The notes under the pieces were generated by a model. That model ran no database searches. It was not told the origin of the DNA and saw only the letters and a list, made by a program, of their open reading frames with translations. A stretch of 64,000 nucleotides of DNA from Candidatus Tokpelaia sp. JSC189 (GTDB lineage: Bacteria; Pseudomonadota; Alphaproteobacteria; Rhizobiales; Rhizobiaceae), in assembly GCA_003331045.1 (NCBI GenBank), contig QENA01000039.1:1-64000 (forward strand). The letters are read 5' to 3'. Made by a program: the position numbers and the translations under genes. Of this stretch, positions 10,007 to 20,682 are shown in pieces. How positions within the stretch are numbered: position 1 is the stretch's first letter; each line of letters starts with the position of its first letter.

Positions 10007-10065
10007 GCGGATCTTTCGCCGATATTCCAATAAAATACTTTTAGCTTCCCCGGAAGGAGCAGCAT

Positions 10066-11589
10066 TTATTCGGAAATGATCTTGACCCAGTTACCGGCAG
10101 ATAGTACTGTTGTCAGTGTTAGACCATTGATAATGCGAAATAGTTCAATCTTTTTATCTGTTCCCTGCATTCTTTCCGCCAGAGAAGGAACAGTCTCGTC
10201 GGACTTTACAGGGATGACATGAATACGTAAAGGTCTGAATGATGCTTTTTCGCGAGCGGAAAGCATACGGAAACTCTTTGTGGTTTCCTGAGAGATAGCT
10301 AAAAAATTTTTCGCATTTCTGGGCGCAGCGGTTAAAAACCGATAAGCTCGGTCTTTTATAACAAAAACAACAATGTCGAATTGCCACTTGTCATTTTCCA
10401 CCCGGGCGGATGCTCCAGATAGGCCATTAACTACAAGAGGCTGAATACTTGTGATATCAAGGCCAGAAACCCAGCCGCTCTTCATATATTGGACCGGCAA
10501 CGTTTCCTTCTGTACGAGAACACTGTCAAACCGAATTGCAAGATCATTAGGGCCGCTGGCAATAATTGTAGCTGCAAAGTTATCCATGATAAAATCAGCA
10601 GGAACAGAAAACATGATTCCCAGCTCAGGGTGAATGAAATTATTCCCGCGTATATAACCTTTAGCGGCATTATTCCCAAAAATCATCCCGTTAATGCCTT
10701 TGAGAAAGAAAGTACGATCTATGGCACCGAAAACAGACGCACTGATCTTGCGAGCTTGGGCGATAGCAAGCTGGATACGCTGTGATGTCGCTGGATGAGT
10801 TGCCAAGAAGTCAAATCTGAAAACCGTGGCATCCGATGCATGCTTGAAACGAGCATAGGCCTCCATTGTCTGCAAAAAACGCGGAGAAGCAAAAGCATCA
10901 TACCCTGCTTCGGTAATCATCTTAATGCCAATTTCATCGGCCTGCAGCTCCTGGTTACGGAAAAACTGCGCAAGACTGAATTTACGGTGGATCATACTAT
11001 CCTTTCCGGTTGGCCTATCCCTGAGAATTTTTGTTGCAACCTGGTTTGCAAGCCCAAATTCTGCCTCTTTCTGCTGACGCAGAATACCATGATTGATTGT
11101 AATATGGGCCATCTCATGAGCAATAACAGCCGCAATCTCGGCAGAATCATTGGCAAGCGCTAGAAGTCCACGGGTGATATAGATATAGCCGCCGGGCAAA
11201 GCAAATGCATTGATATTGGAAGTATCAAGGATGGTAATATGATAAGTCTGATCCGGATTTTCTGAAACCGATTTCAGCTTGCCGACAATTCTAGCCACCA
11301 TCCGCTCAACACCTGTATCATGGTATACACCGCCATATGTGGCAAGAATATGCAGATGCTCCTGGGCACCAAGCTGCTTTATCTGATTATTCTGCTCTAT
11401 TGCATCAACTGTTACAGGTGTATCAGAAGGATTTAGCCCTCCATCCAGCCTACTGTAATCAAGACTGCTGCAGCCAGAAAGAAATACACTACCCAATAGA
11501 CACAACCGCAAAGAGGACAGCACACTAATATCCAGCTGGTTGCCTTTTTTTATCCGATGTTCATGGGAAAGCTCCTTCATTTTTAACAT
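10066..11589 (-). CDS. M48 family lipoprotein metalloprotease
   Basis: A likely outer-membrane or periplasmic zinc protease of 507 residues. A short N-terminal signal ends in a lipobox (FLSGC, Cys40), so it is probably lipid anchored. The catalytic HEMAH is at residues 158-162, with the third ligand expected in NQELQADEIG. The C-terminal 45 residues resemble a LysM-like segment common in alphaproteobacterial members. The family (BepA/YfgC, LoiP) acts in outer-membrane protein quality control. The true start could be internal (codon 4 or 5), since the annotated N-region is long and charged before the hydrophobic stretch. It stands alone between DUF2093 and the thiamine gene. Confidence 0.88.
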   Translation of the reverse strand: MLKMKELSHEHRIKKGNQLDISVLSSLRLCLLGSVFLSGCSSLDYSRLDGGLNPSDTPVTVDAIEQNNQIKQLGAQEHLHILATYGGVYHDTGVERMVARIVGKLKSVSENPDQTYHITILDTSNINAFALPGGYIYITRGLLALANDSAEIAAVIAHEMAHITINHGILRQQKEAEFGLANQVATKILRDRPTGKDSMIHRKFSLAQFFRNQELQADEIGIKMITEAGYDAFASPRFLQTMEAYARFKHASDATVFRFDFLATHPATSQRIQLAIAQARKISASVFGAIDRTFFLKGINGMIFGNNAAKGYIRGNNFIHPELGIMFSVPADFIMDNFAATIIASGPNDLAIRFDSVLVQKETLPVQYMKSGWVSGLDITSIQPLVVNGLSGASARVENDKWQFDIVVFVIKDRAYRFLTAAPRNAKNFLAISQETTKSFRMLSAREKASFRPLRIHVIPVKSDETVPSLAERMQGTDKKIELFRIINGLTLTTVLSAGNWVKIISE

Positions 11590-11791
11590 CTCACTCTTAT
11601 GCCAATCGGCTTGTCTGAACGAAATAGAAAGGCTTCTTCTCTATTCTCGGTTTTTCAATTTTTTTATAGTCAAAAAGTCTCTTTATATGGCACATGCACA
11701 ACAAAACAGATAATTATGGCTGTGCCATCATATACGTTGCACATAAAATAGCCATGAGCACCATGAAACAGACCTGTATTGGAGAGAGCAC

Positions 11792-12424
11792 TTGACAACG
11801 TTCACTATCCTTCTGGGCGGAGAACTCGTCCTAACACGACGCCTTCAATCACAGATTGCCGATACACCTGTCATTGCCGCAGACAACGGCATACGCCATG
11901 CTGTCCCTCTTGGACTTGATCCTATTTTGTGGATAGGGGACTTTGATTCAACAGATAATGCAACTAAAAGATGTTATAATGAAGTGCCAACAATTCTTTT
12001 TTCTTCTAACAAAGATATGACTGACGGAGAACTTGCAGTCAATGCCGCTCTGAAAAAGGGGGCAAGTCGTCTTATCCTGTGCGGTTCTTTCGGCGGAGAG
12101 CGAACAGATCATAGCCTACTTCATATGACAATGGCAGTCAGCCTTGCTGAAAAAAATATCCCGTCTTTACTAACAAGCGGCCTTGAAGAGGGGTGGCCAC
12201 TGATCTCCGGTGATTATATCTTTGATTTTCCGGAAAAAAGCGGTTTTAGTATTATTGCGTTTTCTCCGATACAAGGCTTGTCCATAAGCGGCGCAAAATG
12301 GCCATTACATAATGCCTCTCTTGATTTCGGCTCTTCATGGACATTATCCAATCAGATTTGTGGAAAACTTTCTGTTTCCTTGCATTACGGTAAGGGAATC
12401 TTATTCACAAGGCCGTTCTTATAA
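11792..12424 (+). CDS. thiN: Thiamine pyrophosphokinase
   Basis: This enzyme transfers pyrophosphate from ATP to thiamine, giving the cofactor used by transketolase (also in this window). It has 210 residues. Motifs of the family are AADNGIRHA, the metal-binding WIGDFDST, KDMTDGELA and FGGERTDHSLLH. The start is a TTG at 11792 preceded by GGAGAGAG, and no ATG or GTG in frame fits better. No TPP riboswitch is visible in the 200-base upstream region, so salvage rather than regulated synthesis is likely. Downstream lies the largest decayed gap of the window. Confidence 0.88.
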   Translation: MTTFTILLGGELVLTRRLQSQIADTPVIAADNGIRHAVPLGLDPILWIGDFDSTDNATKRCYNEVPTILFSSNKDMTDGELAVNAALKKGASRLILCGSFGGERTDHSLLHMTMAVSLAEKNIPSLLTSGLEEGWPLISGDYIFDFPEKSGFSIIAFSPIQGLSISGAKWPLHNASLDFGSSWTLSNQICGKLSVSLHYGKGILFTRPFL

Positions 12425-13394
12425 AATGAAAATATTTTCACACCATCGAAATACATAGTGATATTTATTTTACCTGAAAAGATAACAAAGTTTTCGTATC
12501 ATCATGACCTGATTCAACTTCAAACCGTAACCAGCTTGTATCAGGCAAAATTTTTAGAGTTGTTCAGCATGATGTAAACGTATTTCTGTTATTGCTATAG
12601 CAACTGTCAAAAGGCTCATACCTGCAGTATATAAATCCAATGAAAAATATACAATTAGTTGTGGCAGGCGATTGATACTGAAACGAAATACCTAACATCT
12701 ACATCAGATTATCCTGAAATAATCCCTGCAGAAAATGTAAGCTTTTCAGCTGGGCACCAAGCTACATAGCGATATTATATTTACTATAATTTCTAATAAG
12801 AAAATTTTCTGAAAGTAAATAGAAATCATAAATCGTACTGGCAGAAATAAAGGGTTTTACCTGTTCTGGTTGTCAACATAATATCCTGCCCGGAGCAGCA
12901 TTGTCGCAACACTATATTGCTGTTATTTGGTATGCTCATAACTGCCATAGTGCTTCTTTGATCAGTCTTTAGTTTGAACTTTCGGTAAGAAAATCCCATT
13001 AAAATTACCGACAACAGAGCCTATAACAAGAATTTCTCCATCCATAACTAATGGTCAAGCTTATACCTTCGGTGACCTAGAAAAACCGCTTCTTTTCTAC
13101 ATTAAACAACGGATATTCCGCTAATTCCTTAACTGCATCGTGAGAACAACCTCCAAAATGCTGATAGTAGCTTTAAGGTGGTTCTCGCGGTAATGCAGAA
13201 CATTTCCAAAGGCGACCTTATAAGTTTTCTCCCGCTCACATGATATCACAGAAAACTTTATATTGAAAAATATTGTGAACCTGACAAACTCATACAGTCG
13301 CTTAAAAACGCAAAAGAAAAGTTCAGCTGATCTTTAATTGCCAGAATTTTGGCCTGACAGTTTTTGAAAAACATATAGAACGTTCGGTATAGAT
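12425..13394. other. Decayed spacer downstream of thiN
   Basis: Roughly 970 bases without an intact gene precede the MFS fragment at 13395. A 62-codon minus-strand frame (12826-13014) and a short minus-strand run around 13040-12970 are open but unrecognisable. They may be further pieces of the same broken transporter. The region is AT-rich. No terminator or RNA gene was identified. Confidence 0.45.
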
Positions 13395-13625
13395 TCATAG
13401 TTGATAATCCTTATACGTCGGCACATACGTACCGTAATCAGGGGAAACACCGATTATCATGTTAGCTACTTGGTACAGATGTTTAGTATACACAGGAACT
13501 TTATTCAGCAGTATAGCATTTTTGCGGCCATGCCTATCGCTATAACTACCTATAACCAGTGATCCAAGCGGTCGCATAATAAAACCACCAGAAAACACAG
13601 AAAAAGAAACCAGTATTGAGTTTTG
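13395..13625 (-). pseudogene. Fragment of an MFS (MHS-type) transporter
   Basis: The minus strand encodes SVFSGGFIMRPLGSLVIGSY followed by SDRHGRKNAILL, the TM2-loop signature (R-P-L-G...D-R-x-G-R-K) of metabolite:H+ symporters such as citrate/tricarballylate and ProP-type carriers. About 35 residues later comes MIIGVSPDYGTY, which resembles the following P-x-Y segment of the family. After about 65-75 codons the frame ends, and no other transmembrane segments are found. A full transporter has about 430 residues and 12 helices, so this is a relic. The upstream side is interrupted near 13625 by unrelated AT-rich DNA carrying the repeat end at 13705-13755. Confidence 0.7.
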
Positions 13626-13704
13626 ATGTGTTATTTTGGTATTTTTTTGGAGTTTTGTGATAGCGAGTGGGCGAGTGGTTAGAGAATTGGCATAATTTTA
13701 AGAT

Positions 13705-13755
13705 TGTGTGTGGTTTACGCCTATTGTGTTGAGTTTTTATGAAAGATGGGGCAAG
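13705..13755. repeat. Repeat end, copy B
   Basis: This matches bases 1-51 with one substitution and has the same right-hand endpoint after GATGGGGCAAG. It lies about 80 bases upstream of the broken transporter fragment, so the element of which it is the end may have caused or followed that disruption (inference). The left boundary cannot be defined from this window because copy A is cut off. No matching inverted copy was found nearby. Confidence 0.7.
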
Positions 13756-13839
13756 CTCGCAATGAGCATTCTTCCTACCGCCTCTGGTCGATAGCATTCA
13801 AAACCTGAACATGATAAATATTAAATGAAACTTATAGTA

Positions 13840-15807
13840 CTACTCTATCTTTTCATCTAGTACCTGCTTAAAAATGGCATCTCCCTCTTCACCCTTGGCC
13901 AAAGAAAACTCTCCAATACGGCCATTCTTATAGGCGATATTAAGTTTTATCCAAGATAACTGGCGCATGATATTGAGGTTACGACTCAAAAATGGCTCGG
14001 GAGCATCTATGGCCAATATAAAGAAGTTGTCATCTATCCTGAACGGAACAGTACCGTACAGCTCCTGCCCGATCGATTGCTCTGAAGTCTTGAACAAAAG
14101 CTGGCTAACACGATCAACAGCGCCACCTTCAAAATTTTCTGGTATGTTAAAGATCAATTCAATAAGATATGCTGCTGAAATGGAAAGATTCGTATTACGA
14201 CGAATTATCATCCGGAGCATCATATCCTTTCCGGGAATGGTCACATCACCACGGATAGCCATCTCTTCCCTGCCCTTCTTAGTCTTTTCACGCAGCAATG
14301 ACCATCTGACACTGCCTTTTTCCAAAATTTCGGGCAAAAGGGAAGTGCCTGATTCATAAAAAACTGCCTCTGCAATTTCGGAAATCGGACCTGAAGTTAT
14401 TGTCTGACTTATTCCACTATCGAGAACACCATGTCCCTCGATTGGACCAGGATCAGTTTCCTGTCCATCTTGCATAAGACGGTTTGTTATCTTTGCTACC
14501 GGCTCTACCTGAGAGTGGTTTACACTCACCTGCTCTTCTTGCTGTAAAAAGCCAATTAAAAACCAGACAATTGCTACAATAATACAAAGAACAGCAACAA
14601 TAATCCCACTGCCAGCAAGAAGTTGATTTCTGCTAAAACGTTTCTTTTCTCGTATGACGGCTTGAGAAAAGATATCTGCCACCAGAGGGAAATCATCACT
14701 TTTTTCATTGCTTAGAGATTTATGTCTTTCAGACCCGGTCGGAGTGATACTCACTACACGCTGAGGACGTTTTGGCAATCGTTCTTTCGGTTTTACATAC
14801 TCCGGCAACCTGTCTGCCACAGCGGGGCTGGCTTCCGCTAGCACATTCTGTGTAACTCGGAGAGACTTCTGCGCTGCTACTGTTTTCAGTGCAGGGAAAG
14901 CTTCAGGCACAAAAGCTGGTTTCTGTGCAACTGCCTTTATCGCTCTTTTTCCTGTATCAACTGGTAAACCTATTGAAGATATGATAGGCTCTTCCAATAC
15001 ATGATTGCTGATAGTATTCTCACCCCGGTAGAATTGCGCTGTCTCTTGCGTACTATCCTCATTAGCAATCAGAAAATCGGGCGCGGACTGATAAACTTTC
15101 TCATCATCTATGATCGGATCAGAAGCCATATCAGATATGGGCAGAGGCTCAGACATAATATCCTGTATAAGCCTATCAGGCATATCTTTTTCTAAGAAAA
15201 TATACCCCTCATCATTACAGACTGTCTCAGTCTGATCCTGTGCCAAATCCAGCTGAGGCGAGAGTAATTTCTCTGATTCCAATGCCTTTTCATCCCTGTC
15301 TGCCTCCATAGACAAGGCTTCAAGAACCGGCAAAAATGTTGTGCTATCATTGCCATTAAACGAAAAACCATTTATACTGGAGACAGTGGGTATTTTTCTG
15401 AACTTTTCTTTACTATTTATATTTTGTGGTAAAGTGAACATAGCACCTGATGATGCTTCTTGTGATTGTCTATCGTCCCCGTTGGTTTCATAAATTTCAA
15501 CTGCAGCGGTAGAAGGTTCGGGTTTTAAAAACGCCTCTTTTTCCGGAAAACTATTTTTTTGGAATTCTGTTGAAGCATATTGCACCAGTGGTGCGTTTTC
15601 TGCCCCGCGGTAGAATTCTTCAACTTCATTAATCGCTTTTTCAATAACTCTAAGCTGAAGCTCGATCAACTCTGCAGAAACGTTGCTTGAACTAAGTTTT
15701 TTTTTCACGGTTTCGCGCGCACGATCATAGATGCGCAATCGCAGTTCTGAAGTTACATTACTTTGCGCATCAATTGCTCTTTTCAATAATCCTACAAAAT
15801 CTGCCAT
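13840..15807 (-). CDS. Uncharacterised membrane protein beside purA
   Basis: A 655-residue protein I do not recognise as a named family. Residues 1-66 are a helical, probably coiled-coil region (LLKRAIDAQSNVTSELRLRI and following). Residues 70-390 are acidic, low-complexity and probably disordered, ending in a basic patch. One transmembrane helix lies at about 396-421. Residues about 485-655 form a compact globular-looking domain after the membrane, probably periplasmic. The gene is 94 bases downstream of purA on the same strand. A large protein of similar layout sits beside purA in related Hyphomicrobiales as I recall, so it is probably a genuine conserved gene. Cytoplasmic N-terminus and periplasmic C-terminus are inferred from the charged flank KKRFSRNQ before the helix. 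Confidence 0.75.
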   Translation of the reverse strand: MADFVGLLKRAIDAQSNVTSELRLRIYDRARETVKKKLSSSNVSAELIELQLRVIEKAINEVEEFYRGAENAPLVQYASTEFQKNSFPEKEAFLKPEPSTAAVEIYETNGDDRQSQEASSGAMFTLPQNINSKEKFRKIPTVSSINGFSFNGNDSTTFLPVLEALSMEADRDEKALESEKLLSPQLDLAQDQTETVCNDEGYIFLEKDMPDRLIQDIMSEPLPISDMASDPIIDDEKVYQSAPDFLIANEDSTQETAQFYRGENTISNHVLEEPIISSIGLPVDTGKRAIKAVAQKPAFVPEAFPALKTVAAQKSLRVTQNVLAEASPAVADRLPEYVKPKERLPKRPQRVVSITPTGSERHKSLSNEKSDDFPLVADIFSQAVIREKKRFSRNQLLAGSGIIVAVLCIIVAIVWFLIGFLQQEEQVSVNHSQVEPVAKITNRLMQDGQETDPGPIEGHGVLDSGISQTITSGPISEIAEAVFYESGTSLLPEILEKGSVRWSLLREKTKKGREEMAIRGDVTIPGKDMMLRMIIRRNTNLSISAAYLIELIFNIPENFEGGAVDRVSQLLFKTSEQSIGQELYGTVPFRIDDNFFILAIDAPEPFLSRNLNIMRQLSWIKLNIAYKNGRIGEFSLAKGEEGDAIFKQVLDEKIE

Positions 15808-15901
15808 AAAACGATAGATCTCTTTATTCTATTTCTTAAATTTTGTCTTAGTTCCAATAGTACTCATCATTCCAGCCTAATAAATATCAATCCCTTCACC
15901 C

Positions 15902-17191
15902 TCAATCCTCAAAAGGATCTGTTACAAGAATTGTATCTTCTCGTTTCGGACTGGTGGAAAGAAGCACAACTGGGGTACCGATCAATTCTTCAATATGGCG
16001 AACATATCTAATTGCCTGTGCCGGTAGATCTGCCCACTTGCGCGCACCAGCCGTCGTTTTCTTCCAACCAGGAATGATTTCATAAACCGGTTTGACATTC
16101 AGCTGCTTACCCATTGAGCTAGGCAGATAATCCAGCCTTTGCCCGTCAAGCTCATAGCCCACACAAATCGCGATTTCATTCAATTCATCAAGCACATCAA
16201 GTTTGGTGAGCGCAATACCGTTAATGCCACAAACTGCAACCATCTGCCGCACCAGAACAGCGTCAAACCAACCGCAGCGCCGAGGACGACCGGTCACAAC
16301 ACCGAATTCACACCCACGCTTACCAAGAAAACTGCCAATCTCATTAACCTGCTCTGTAGGAAAGGGACCTTCACCTACCCGTGTAGTATATGCTTTGACA
16401 ATACCAAGCACATAATTAACCGCACTAAGCGCCATGCCTGCACCTGTTGCTGCCTGTCCCGCAATTGTATTGGAAGATGTTACAAACGGATAAGTGCCAA
16501 AATCATTGTCAAGCAATGCGCCCTGTGCCCCTTCAAATAAAATTCGCGCACCCGAGCGGCGACGTGCATCAAGCAGATGCCAAGTCCGATCCATGAAAGG
16601 CAGGACATCATCAGCCACTTCCATTAGTTCATTGTAAAGGAGTCGTGGATCAACCTCCACCTCACCCATGCCGCGGCGTAGAGCATTATGATGCATCAGC
16701 AAGCGCTCAATCTTCACCATCAGAGTATTCGGCTCTGCCAGATCTACAAGCCGAATCGAACGACGCCCCACTTTGTCTTCGTAAGCAGGACCGACACCCC
16801 GTTTGGTTGTACCGATTTTGAACCCGGATGTCATACTCTCTCGCGCTGCATCTAGATTACGATGCAGCGAAAGGATAAGCGGTGCATTTTCAGCAATACG
16901 CAGAATATCAGGTGTAATCTTCACGCCTTGTTCACGCAGTTTTCCCACTTCCTGGACAAAATGGTATGGATCAACAACAACACCATTGCCAATAATTGAT
17001 AACTTGTTCCGTACAACACCTGAAGGCAAAAGCGACAATTTATAGCTTATACCATTAATAACCAATGTATGTCCGGCATTATGGCCGCCCTGATAACGCA
17101 CAACGACATCCGCACGCGCCGAAAGCCAGTCAACGATCTTGCCTTTTCCTTCATCACCCCATTGGATACCGACAACCACTACATTGGCCAT
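15902..17191 (-). CDS. purA: Adenylosuccinate synthetase
   Basis: PurA joins IMP and aspartate using GTP, the first committed step to AMP. It has 429 residues, the normal length. The N-terminal P-loop-like [16 protein letters not shown], the catalytic [11 protein letters not shown], the IMP-binding [17 protein letters not shown], the [21 protein letters not shown] block and the GTP-binding TKLDVLD are all present. The ATG at 17191 follows GGAG at nine bases. It is transcribed towards the uncharacterised membrane protein, with which it may form an operon. Confidence 0.97.
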   Translation of the reverse strand: MANVVVVGIQWGDEGKGKIVDWLSARADVVVRYQGGHNAGHTLVINGISYKLSLLPSGVVRNKLSIIGNGVVVDPYHFVQEVGKLREQGVKITPDILRIAENAPLILSLHRNLDAARESMTSGFKIGTTKRGVGPAYEDKVGRRSIRLVDLAEPNTLMVKIERLLMHHNALRRGMGEVEVDPRLLYNELMEVADDVLPFMDRTWHLLDARRRSGARILFEGAQGALLDNDFGTYPFVTSSNTIAGQAATGAGMALSAVNYVLGIVKAYTTRVGEGPFPTEQVNEIGSFLGKRGCEFGVVTGRPRRCGWFDAVLVRQMVAVCGINGIALTKLDVLDELNEIAICVGYELDGQRLDYLPSSMGKQLNVKPVYEIIPGWKKTTAGARKWADLPAQAIRYVRHIEELIGTPVVLLSTSPKREDTILVTDPFED

Positions 17192-17716
17192 TTACAAAAC
17201 TCCATCAGGTTTTGAATCAAGAATAACACGAAAACAGACGTCCCCTTTATAATGAAACATTATTCAAAGTGCGACTTTATTTTAAGTTTATACTATAGGA
17301 GTTTATTCCAGCTCAAAGTTTTAAGAAAAACGCTTACAGCCTTTTTATATATAATTGTCATATTTTTCAGTTTTTTAACCAGAGCAGGTGTTAGTTCCAT
17401 AGCTTCAAAACTTTGCTTTTCTCCAAAATCGGCTTCTACACATTTCAGATAGAAGATAGTGCACGGTGCTATCGAGGAAAATATCTGCACCCACCGATAT
17501 CCGTTTTAGCGACAGAATCATGTACTACCTTTCACCTCAAGAGGTAGGCAATCATAGATTCTCTTTACCATCATTTTGCGGTTTTCAGTCAAAAGACATG
17601 CTTCACTCAAACAGAGTTGCAGCCTCTTCGGAAAAATCGAGATAAACACTATGCAATTCAGTTAAATTCTATCAGATCCCCTTTTTCCATATTGCGCCAA
17701 TGTATAACAGCTATCC
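17192..17716. other. serA-purA spacer
   Basis: About 525 bases between the end of serA and the start of purA. Short frames on both strands (17252-17452 plus, 17293-17490 minus) show no recognisable family. Relatives may carry a transporter gene here, but no remnant could be confirmed. The purA promoter must lie in the right part near 17200-17300, which is very AT-rich. Confidence 0.4.
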
Positions 17717-19324
17717 TCAGGCAATCCTTCCCATATCAAATTCCAATGGTCGGGCCTGTTTAATACCTGGCACCTGCAGAAGCTCATCAAGAACTTCCAC
17801 TGAAATTCGTTCGTCAAGATAAAGCAGGGCAATAGCATCACCACCCGGCATATTCCGCCCAAGAGCAAAATTGGCAATATTCACACCATGCTTCCCGCAT
17901 ATCGAACCGATTGTGCCAATAACACCGGGAGTATCACTGTTGGTAATATAGAGCATATGGCGACCGACTTCAGCATCAAGATGAATATTCTTGATCTCAA
18001 TAAAGCGAGGCTTTCCATCAGCAAAGCATGTTCCTGCAACAGAGCGCGTTCGCCGGGATGTATGAAGGATTAATTTGATATAACCATCAAATACACCAGA
18101 TTTGTCACGCCTGATTTCAGAAACAATGATACCACGTTCCTTGACCATAATAGGAGCCGAAACCATATTAACATCGGTCATCTGCGTGCGAATGAGTCCG
18201 GCAAGGACAGCACTAACCAAAGCACGTGTATTCATAGCTGCTGTACTGCCGTCAAAAAGAATTTCGACACGCTGAATATCTTCGTCTGTTGATTGTCCTG
18301 TAAAAGCACCGAGCATTTCCGCCAATTTAATAAAAGGCTTGAGGCGCTGCGCTTCTTCTGCCGCAATCGCCGGCATATTGATGGCATTGCTGACAGCACC
18401 ATTCATAAGATAATCTGACATCTGCTCAGCTACCTGAATAGCTACATTTTCTTGGGCTTCTGATGTCGAAGCGCCTAAATGCGGCGTGCACACGACATTT
18501 TCAAGGTTGAACAGTGGGTTGTCAGCAGCAGGAGGCTCCGTCTCAAAAACATCAATGCCTGCCCCAGCAATTTTACCTGACTTCAGAGCCTCAACAAGAT
18601 CTTTCTCAACAAGCAAGTTACCGCGGGCACAGTTGATAATCCGCACACCGTCTTTCATCTTGGCAATGGCAGTAGCATTAATAATATTGCGCGTCCTATC
18701 GGTCAGTGGAGTATGCAGGGTAATAAAATCAGCTCGAGCAAGAAGCTCATCAAGTTCAACCTTCTGCACCCCCAATTCCTCCGCTCGTGTTTGAGAAAGA
18801 AAAGGATCAAAAACTACTACATTCATTTTCAGGCCAATGCCACGCAGTGCCACAATGGAACCGATGTTGCCGCAACCAATAATGCCGAGTGTCTTGCCGG
18901 TGATTTCGATCCCCATAAAACGGTTTTTTTCCCATTTTCCGGCTTTAGTTGAAACATCAGCCTCAGGAATCTGACGGGCAAGAGTGAACATCAGGGCAAT
19001 AGCATGCTCTGCCGTGGTGATGGAATTACCGAAAGGCGTATTCATGACAATGATACCACGGCGAGAAGCAGCCAGAATATCTATATTATCAACGCCGATG
19101 CCGGCACGGCCGACAACCTTCAATCGCGTTGCCACATCAATAATTTTCTCGCTCACCTTAGTGGTGGAACGAATGGCAAGACCATCATACTGACCGATCA
19201 CCTCAAATAGTTTTTCCTTATCCTTGCCAAGATCAGGCAAATAATCAACATCAACGCCACGATCCTTGAAAATCTGTACAGCTGTTGAGGAAAGTTTATC
19301 GGATACGAGTACACGCGGTGTCAT
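17717..19324 (-). CDS. serA: D-3-phosphoglycerate dehydrogenase
   Basis: SerA oxidises 3-phosphoglycerate to 3-phosphohydroxypyruvate, the entry to serine synthesis. The 535-residue long form contains the substrate and NAD domains (GIIGCGNIGSIVA nucleotide loop, INCARGNLL, catalytic histidine in CTPHLGAST). An intervening allosteric substrate-binding domain follows (about 320-450). A C-terminal ACT domain (from about 462: DTPGVIGTIGSICGKHGVNI) usually senses serine. GGAGG stands just upstream of the ATG. It follows serC by 167 bases on the same strand, so serC-serA is probably one operon under the leader described before serC. Confidence 0.96.
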   Translation of the reverse strand: MTPRVLVSDKLSSTAVQIFKDRGVDVDYLPDLGKDKEKLFEVIGQYDGLAIRSTTKVSEKIIDVATRLKVVGRAGIGVDNIDILAASRRGIIVMNTPFGNSITTAEHAIALMFTLARQIPEADVSTKAGKWEKNRFMGIEITGKTLGIIGCGNIGSIVALRGIGLKMNVVVFDPFLSQTRAEELGVQKVELDELLARADFITLHTPLTDRTRNIINATAIAKMKDGVRIINCARGNLLVEKDLVEALKSGKIAGAGIDVFETEPPAADNPLFNLENVVCTPHLGASTSEAQENVAIQVAEQMSDYLMNGAVSNAINMPAIAAEEAQRLKPFIKLAEMLGAFTGQSTDEDIQRVEILFDGSTAAMNTRALVSAVLAGLIRTQMTDVNMVSAPIMVKERGIIVSEIRRDKSGVFDGYIKLILHTSRRTRSVAGTCFADGKPRFIEIKNIHLDAEVGRHMLYITNSDTPGVIGTIGSICGKHGVNIANFALGRNMPGGDAIALLYLDERISVEVLDELLQVPGIKQARPLEFDMGRIA

Positions 19325-19491
19325 GGAATTGCCTCCATAAAATCAGTTGGAATCTAAAAAATAGAAAAGACAGAGAACCTCAATAAAAAGCTGCCCTCTG
19401 AAAGGACGATCTGAAAAATGGAAACAGGCTTTTAGATAAACTCCGACCTGCTAAAAAAAAGATTCTTAATACCATTTCCGGATCAAGTTTC

Positions 19492-20673
19492 CTACAAGAT
19501 AGCTTTTTTCAAAGCTACCTTTTCAACAGAAAAAGCCCAATCAAGCCACTCAGTGAGGACTTTAAGATCGGCAGCCTCGACTGTTGCACCAGTCCAAATG
19601 CGTAATCCTGAAGGAGCATCGCGATAGGCATCAATATCATAAGCAGCGCCCTCTTTTTCAAGACGCCTGACAATGGCCTTGGCAAAAGTGACCTGTGCTT
19701 CAGTATCTAGCCCCTGAAGATCAGGATCAGTAATAGACAGACAGACAGATGTATTGGAACGGGTTTCAGGGCTTTTTGCCAGATTCTCAATCCAAGGCGT
19801 CTTGCGGACAAAATCATCAAGAACAGCAAAATTTCTATCAACTCGTGCAATCAAGGCCGGCAAGCCGCCCAGCGATTTCGCCCATTTCAGAGCATCGAGA
19901 TAATCCTCAACACAGAGCATTGACGGCGTATTGATGGTTTCTCCCCTGAAAATACCCTCGTTCAACCTGCCGTCATTGGTCAGGCGAAAAATCTTTGGCA
20001 AGGGCCATACAGGCTTGTAAGTTTCAAGCCGGGCAACAGCCCGAGGACTTAAGATTAGAATGCCATGAGCACCCTCCCCTCCCAGCACTTTCTGCCATGA
20101 GTAGGTGATGGCATCAAGCCTAGTATAATCAAGCTTCTGTGCAAATACCGCTGATGTCGCATCACAGATCACAAGGCCATTGCGGGCTTCGGGGATAAAT
20201 TCTGCATCAGGAACACGCACACCCGAGGTAGTGCCGTTCCAAGTAAAAACAACATCTCGGTCAAAATCAAGCTGACTCAGATCAGGTAATTCACCATAAG
20301 GCGCTATAAATACCCGGACATCAGCAAGTCTGAGCTGTTTGACCACATCGCTTACCCAACCAGCCCCAAAACTTTCCCATGCGACCATATCAACACCGCG
20401 CTCGCCCAGAAGCGACCAAAGTGCTATCTCAACTGCTCCCGTATCAGAAGCAGGGACAATACCAATATAATAATCAACCGGAATTTCTAAAACCTCGCGC
20501 GTTAGCGCGATAGCTTCAGCTAGCTTTGACTTGCCAATTGCGGAGCGATGAGATCGGCCAAGCGGCGCGTCTTTTAGCACTTCTAGCGTCCATCCCGGAC
20601 GTTTTGCACAAGGGCCCGAGGAAAAAGCAGGATTTACTGGACGAATACCCGGTTTTTTCATATCTGTAATCAT
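19492..20673 (-). CDS. serC: Phosphoserine aminotransferase
   Basis: SerC converts 3-phosphohydroxypyruvate and glutamate to phosphoserine. The 393-residue protein is of the alphaproteobacterial type. It has the N-terminal [15 protein letters not shown], the phosphate-binding [19 protein letters not shown], and the PLP lysine at residue 195 in [15 protein letters not shown]. The start at 20673 is preceded by AAGGG with a nine-base spacing, and that AAGGG is part of a leader stem. A second ATG at 20661 is possible. It forms a unit with serA and diverges from grxC. Confidence 0.95.
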   Translation of the reverse strand: MITDMKKPGIRPVNPAFSSGPCAKRPGWTLEVLKDAPLGRSHRSAIGKSKLAEAIALTREVLEIPVDYYIGIVPASDTGAVEIALWSLLGERGVDMVAWESFGAGWVSDVVKQLRLADVRVFIAPYGELPDLSQLDFDRDVVFTWNGTTSGVRVPDAEFIPEARNGLVICDATSAVFAQKLDYTRLDAITYSWQKVLGGEGAHGILILSPRAVARLETYKPVWPLPKIFRLTNDGRLNEGIFRGETINTPSMLCVEDYLDALKWAKSLGGLPALIARVDRNFAVLDDFVRKTPWIENLAKSPETRSNTSVCLSITDPDLQGLDTEAQVTFAKAIVRRLEKEGAAYDIDAYRDAPSGLRIWTGATVEAADLKVLTEWLDWAFSVEKVALKKAIL

Positions 20674-20682
20674 AATCTTCTA

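Noticed and set aside
10020-10065. Hairpin-like GCTTCCCCGGAAG between DUF2093 and the M48 gene.
   Set aside because: The stem is short with almost no loop, and no T-run follows on either strand in the right place.
11590-11791. TPP riboswitch upstream of thiN.
   Set aside because: The conserved CTGAGA and ACC(T)GA elements of the THI box are absent from the leader.
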